NCBI GenBank assembly: GCA_016866755.1
Contig: VGLK01000003.1
Location: 62,001 to 126,000, forward strand
DNA from: Candidatus Saccharimonadota bacterium
GTDB taxonomy: Bacteria; Patescibacteriota; Saccharimonadia; Saccharimonadales; Saccharimonadaceae
Direction: 5' to 3'
DNA: 64,000 nt
Below are positions 61,419-64,000 of this stretch, in pieces. Position 1 is the stretch's first letter, and every line of letters begins with the position of its first letter. The notes beneath the pieces were generated by a model. The model was not told the DNA's origin. It saw nothing but the letters and a program-made list of their open reading frames with translations, and searched no databases. Position numbers and translations under genes: made by a program.

Positions 61419-64000
61419 TTATTTTAGGCGTCTGGCTGGAAGTTCGCCGTCATCGCTGCGTCGTCTTGCTAGTAGTAGCCAGCTAACAATTGCCGCAATC
61501 ACACCAATTATTAGCAGTAACCAGCCCCAACTAAACGAAGAGTCGGGTGCAGCGTCATTATCATCGACTGCCGCTTCTGACGAACCAAGCACTTCACGCG
61601 TATCGTTGGTCTCGTCATCGCTAGGCCGGTTAGTCTCGCCCAGCACTTCGGCGGTAGAGTCAGCTACAAATGGTGTAGTCCCCGCAGTCGACACCGTTGC
61701 CGCTCTAACAGCAATTCGGGTGAGTGGATTGATTGGCGTGAGGAACGCTGGCTGCACATCAAACGGTAACTGCTGTTCTCTGCCCTCATTAACATTAAAT
61801 TCATCACCACTCGATTCAATCTCGTTTGCTGCATCTGGTGCCAAAGAAGCGTTGCCTGGGTTAGGGTTTAAAGGGTTACTAGGGGCGTCGCCACCTAAGT
61901 TTTCACCCGAACCATTTTCGGTCGAGTTTTCACCTTCTTCGTCCGTACCGGTGTTACTGCCACTATCGTCATCGCCTGTCTCGTCGGGGTTAATGGTAAC
62001 CGGCGAATCTGGCGCTACAAGTGTAAAGCGATATTCAAGACTTCTATTGCCTGCCGCATCAACTGCGTACACCACATTACCACCCTCTTCGCCACCAAAT
62101 TTGCCAATTTCTACACCATTTAAATCACTCCAGCGGTTTGGACTTAAACTTTTGTACTCGTTATTTACATACACACCCACTACTGCTCGGTTATCGCTCA
62201 GCTTAAAACTGATTGACTCGTAAGTATCTCCCTCTCCAACCCTAACCGACTCTGGTTTTACCGTTAGCGCTGGTCGAGTTGAATCGGCGTAAAATTGAGC
62301 TGTTGTACCCGTTTTTCTGCCGCTGTTATCTTCAGTCGATATTTTAATCTGTCGCTCACCTTCGCCAAGTACTGCAAAGTCAAGTGTCGCCTGATTTAAA
62401 TTTTTTACCTCTTTTCCGGTAATCTTTTGCCAATCTCCGTTGGCATTTTTTTGCATATATTCAATGTATATGCGCTTTGGATACAGCTCATCTTGTTTAA
62501 ACGTTACGCGCTGATTACCAGTAACCACTGTATTTTGCACAGGCTTATTATTATCAAATTTTAGTGAAAAACCGCTAGGCGCATCTGTATCAATCATCAC
62601 CCGGTACGAACGACTCCACTCGCCTTTTATGCCGCTATCACTTACGGCTCGCACCTGCCAATACCATGTACCCTGTTTTTCAAGTGGAGATGTAAGTTGA
62701 GTGCCTACAATGCCGGTTACTGTCTTTTCTGGCGACAAAAGTACACCAGTGTAGCGGTCTACCTCAGCTGATTGTGAGGCTTGAAATTCGTATTCAGCCG
62801 CTCCGCTCGTCCTATTCCAGCTAAATGAAAAATCGTAACTTGCCCTATGGGCGCTGTCTGGAACGCCCTTTTCAGGCGTGGCTGGCACCGAGCAGTCAAT
62901 TAACTCATGTTCTATTTTGGGATTATTATTTTCAGTTTTAATGCGTGCAATTCGCTCGCACGTATAGTTGTTACTCACCGGCTCTACGCTTGCATCATTA
63001 CCAATAATTGCAATATCAACTACGTTTTCACCCCAAGTGTTTTGCGTAAAATCTACCACACTATTGCCACTTACAACCCAGCCGTCGCTAGCGGTTACGT
63101 AATTTTTTTGTACTACACCGCTAAAGCCGTTAATGCGCGCTGCTTGCTGTAAGTTGCTAAAACGACTATTTTTAATAGTAAAATTGTTCGCCTCTACTTT
63201 AATGCCACTGCTTACCGCGCTATCGCCAGGCTGCCACAAACCTTTAAACGTTGCGTTATCAATTACCACGCCCTCGGCCTGAATTTTTACTATCGCCTGA
63301 GTGTCAACTGAATCAGTTTTCTCGAAGGTCACATCGCGCAACGTGAGCGCAGAGCTAGCAACCACACCGGCACTGACACCTTGTACAAATATGGTTCGTC
63401 CAGCTTCAGCGGTTACCGTTACCGGCTGAGTAAAAGTAACCTCCGAGGTAAGCATTTGGTCTTCTTTAATAGTCAGAACATCGCCTGCACTTGCCCCACT
63501 TGCAGCCTCGTGGAGTGTGGTAAACTCGCAGCCGCTACTACAAATTGTGTTTTGCTCTAGTGCAGCAGGCGGAACAACTACACCACCATTTGAACGCCCA
63601 GGCGTAGGTGAGGGTGTTGTTGTGTATTGTTCGTTGCCGTCGCCATCACGAGCGAAACTTTGCCCCCGATCGGTACCATTGTACGTAAAATCATCGGCTA
63701 CCTCACCGCTTGGCGCCTTTAACTGTAGCCGTCCATTTTCATTATGGAGACTTGTGCTTGTTGTTCCCTTATAGCGCAGTAAAAATCCGTACGGCTCAAT
63801 TGCAACACTACTACCAAATACATTGCTAAAGTAGCGATTGCTGTCGTCGCTATCCCCATACGCAAGTCGCCATTTATTTAAACTAAGTCGTTTGTCACTG
63901 GGGTTATATATCTCAACCCATTCATCTTCGCCCGCAGCCGGATTTGGATAAACCTCATTAATAACTAACCCTAAATGCGCCGGTGTCACCTCTACACTTT
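61419..64000 (-). CDS. Large lamin-tail and beta-helix surface protein (5' end outside window)
   Basis: At least 856 residues are visible. A lamin-tail domain (VINEVYPNPAAGEDEWVEIYNP) starts near the window edge, then a Pro/Thr linker, a right-handed beta-helix-like region (about 145-345, e.g. IKNSRFSNLQQAARINGFSG), fibronectin/Ig-like modules (about 375-640), a Gly/Asn/Ser-rich acidic spacer and a C-terminal membrane helix (GWLLLIIGVIAAIVSWLLL) with a basic end. The frame stays open to the window edge beyond the GTG at 63989, so the signal peptide probably lies outside. It is a candidate host-contact surface protein. Confidence 0.88.
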   Translation of the reverse strand, partial: SVEVTPAHLGLVINEVYPNPAAGEDEWVEIYNPSDKRLSLNKWRLAYGDSDDSNRYFSNVFGSSVAIEPYGFLLRYKGTTSTSLHNENGRLQLKAPSGEVADDFTYNGTDRGQSFARDGDGNEQYTTTPSPTPGRSNGGVVVPPAALEQNTICSSGCEFTTLHEAASGASAGDVLTIKEDQMLTSEVTFTQPVTVTAEAGRTIFVQGVSAGVVASSALTLRDVTFEKTDSVDTQAIVKIQAEGVVIDNATFKGLWQPGDSAVSSGIKVEANNFTIKNSRFSNLQQAARINGFSGVVQKNYVTASDGWVVSGNSVVDFTQNTWGENVVDIAIIGNDASVEPVSNNYTCERIARIKTENNNPKIEHELIDCSVPATPEKGVPDSAHRASYDFSFSWNRTSGAAEYEFQASQSAEVDRYTGVLLSPEKTVTGIVGTQLTSPLEKQGTWYWQVRAVSDSGIKGEWSRSYRVMIDTDAPSGFSLKFDNNKPVQNTVVTGNQRVTFKQDELYPKRIYIEYMQKNANGDWQKITGKEVKNLNQATLDFAVLGEGERQIKISTEDNSGRKTGTTAQFYADSTRPALTVKPESVRVGEGDTYESISFKLSDNRAVVGVYVNNEYKSLSPNRWSDLNGVEIGKFGGEEGGNVVYAVDAAGNRSLEYRFTLVAPDSPVTINPDETGDDDSGSNTGTDEEGENSTENGSGENLGGDAPSNPLNPNPGNASLAPDAANEIESSGDEFNVNEGREQQLPFDVQPAFLTPINPLTRIAVRAATVSTAGTTPFVADSTAEVLGETNRPSDDETNDTREVLGSSEAAVDDNDAAPDSSFSWGWLLLIIGVIAAIVSWLLLARRRSDDGELPARRLK

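Noticed and set aside
1-64000. tRNA, rRNA, CRISPR arrays, transposases, prophage
   Set aside because: No T-arm/acceptor combination, rRNA signature, regularly spaced repeat or transposase motif was recognised; weak GGTTCRA matches fall inside coding genes.

Overview
The window looks like a chromosomal segment of a small-genome Patescibacteria/CPR bacterium, most likely a Saccharibacterium (TM7). This is inferred from gene content and style. Genes are tightly packed, with 1-40 base gaps and many 4-base overlaps. The cell-wall and division genes are Gram-positive-like (murD, uppP, uppS, ftsEX, LCP protein, CHAP hydrolase). There are five scattered pilin-like genes, several shortened housekeeping enzymes, and no biosynthetic operons. 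The standard genetic code is used: genes end in TGA and a release factor 2 gene is present, which argues against the UGA-recoding CPR lineages. Most genes are on the minus strand.

Layout. 1-2700: a division/cell-wall start cluster on the minus strand (mraZ with a four-repeat operator, a 268-base inverted-repeat element, rsmH, a 23-codon ORF, an ftsL-like gene), preceded by a 59-residue membrane peptide gene. 2685-9400: HAD and YvcK proteins, a PIF1-type helicase overlapping a glycosidase-fold protein without its catalytic glutamates, two pilins, and a DUF4868/KwaB-like protein. 9487-20000: metK under a SAM-I riboswitch, RNase HI, a two-EF-hand protein, glyQS, recO, a truncated two-component pair, xseAB, a flippase-like protein, a TRM11-like methyltransferase and rpmA. 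20200-33100: the hpf-secA-(M16-murD)-prfB-ftsE-ftsX-CHAP-ctpA block, recalling the Firmicutes hpf-secA-prfB-ftsEX-ctpB order, and serS. 33100-41900: a pilin, a MacB-like ABC exporter, uppP, a DEAH helicase, an FMN reductase behind a CIRCE element, lysS and greA. 41900-49300: the rpsB-tsf-frr-uppS-rseP-proS block. The slot normally held by pyrH contains a pilin and a GC-rich 40-residue ORF; cdsA and dxr are absent. 49400-64000: rpmE2, prfA-prmC, htrA, an LCP protein, lepB, parAB, rplU, galU, a short-chain dehydrogenase, a CAP protein and a large lamin-tail/beta-helix surface protein cut by the window edge.

How it works together. Many products serve the envelope: division (ftsEX with a probable hydrolase substrate), peptidoglycan precursors and carrier lipid, secretion and proteolysis (SecA, LepB, RseP, HtrA, CtpA, CPBP), and surface display (pilins, LCP, CAP, lamin-tail protein). 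This fits an organism that lives by surface contact with a host cell. A striking regulatory trait is that at least 13 genes have a TATAAT-like -10 box 6-8 bases before the start codon, so their mRNAs are probably leaderless. Ribosomal, stress and operon-internal genes instead keep Shine-Dalgarno sites. No tRNA, rRNA, CRISPR array, transposase or prophage was recognised.
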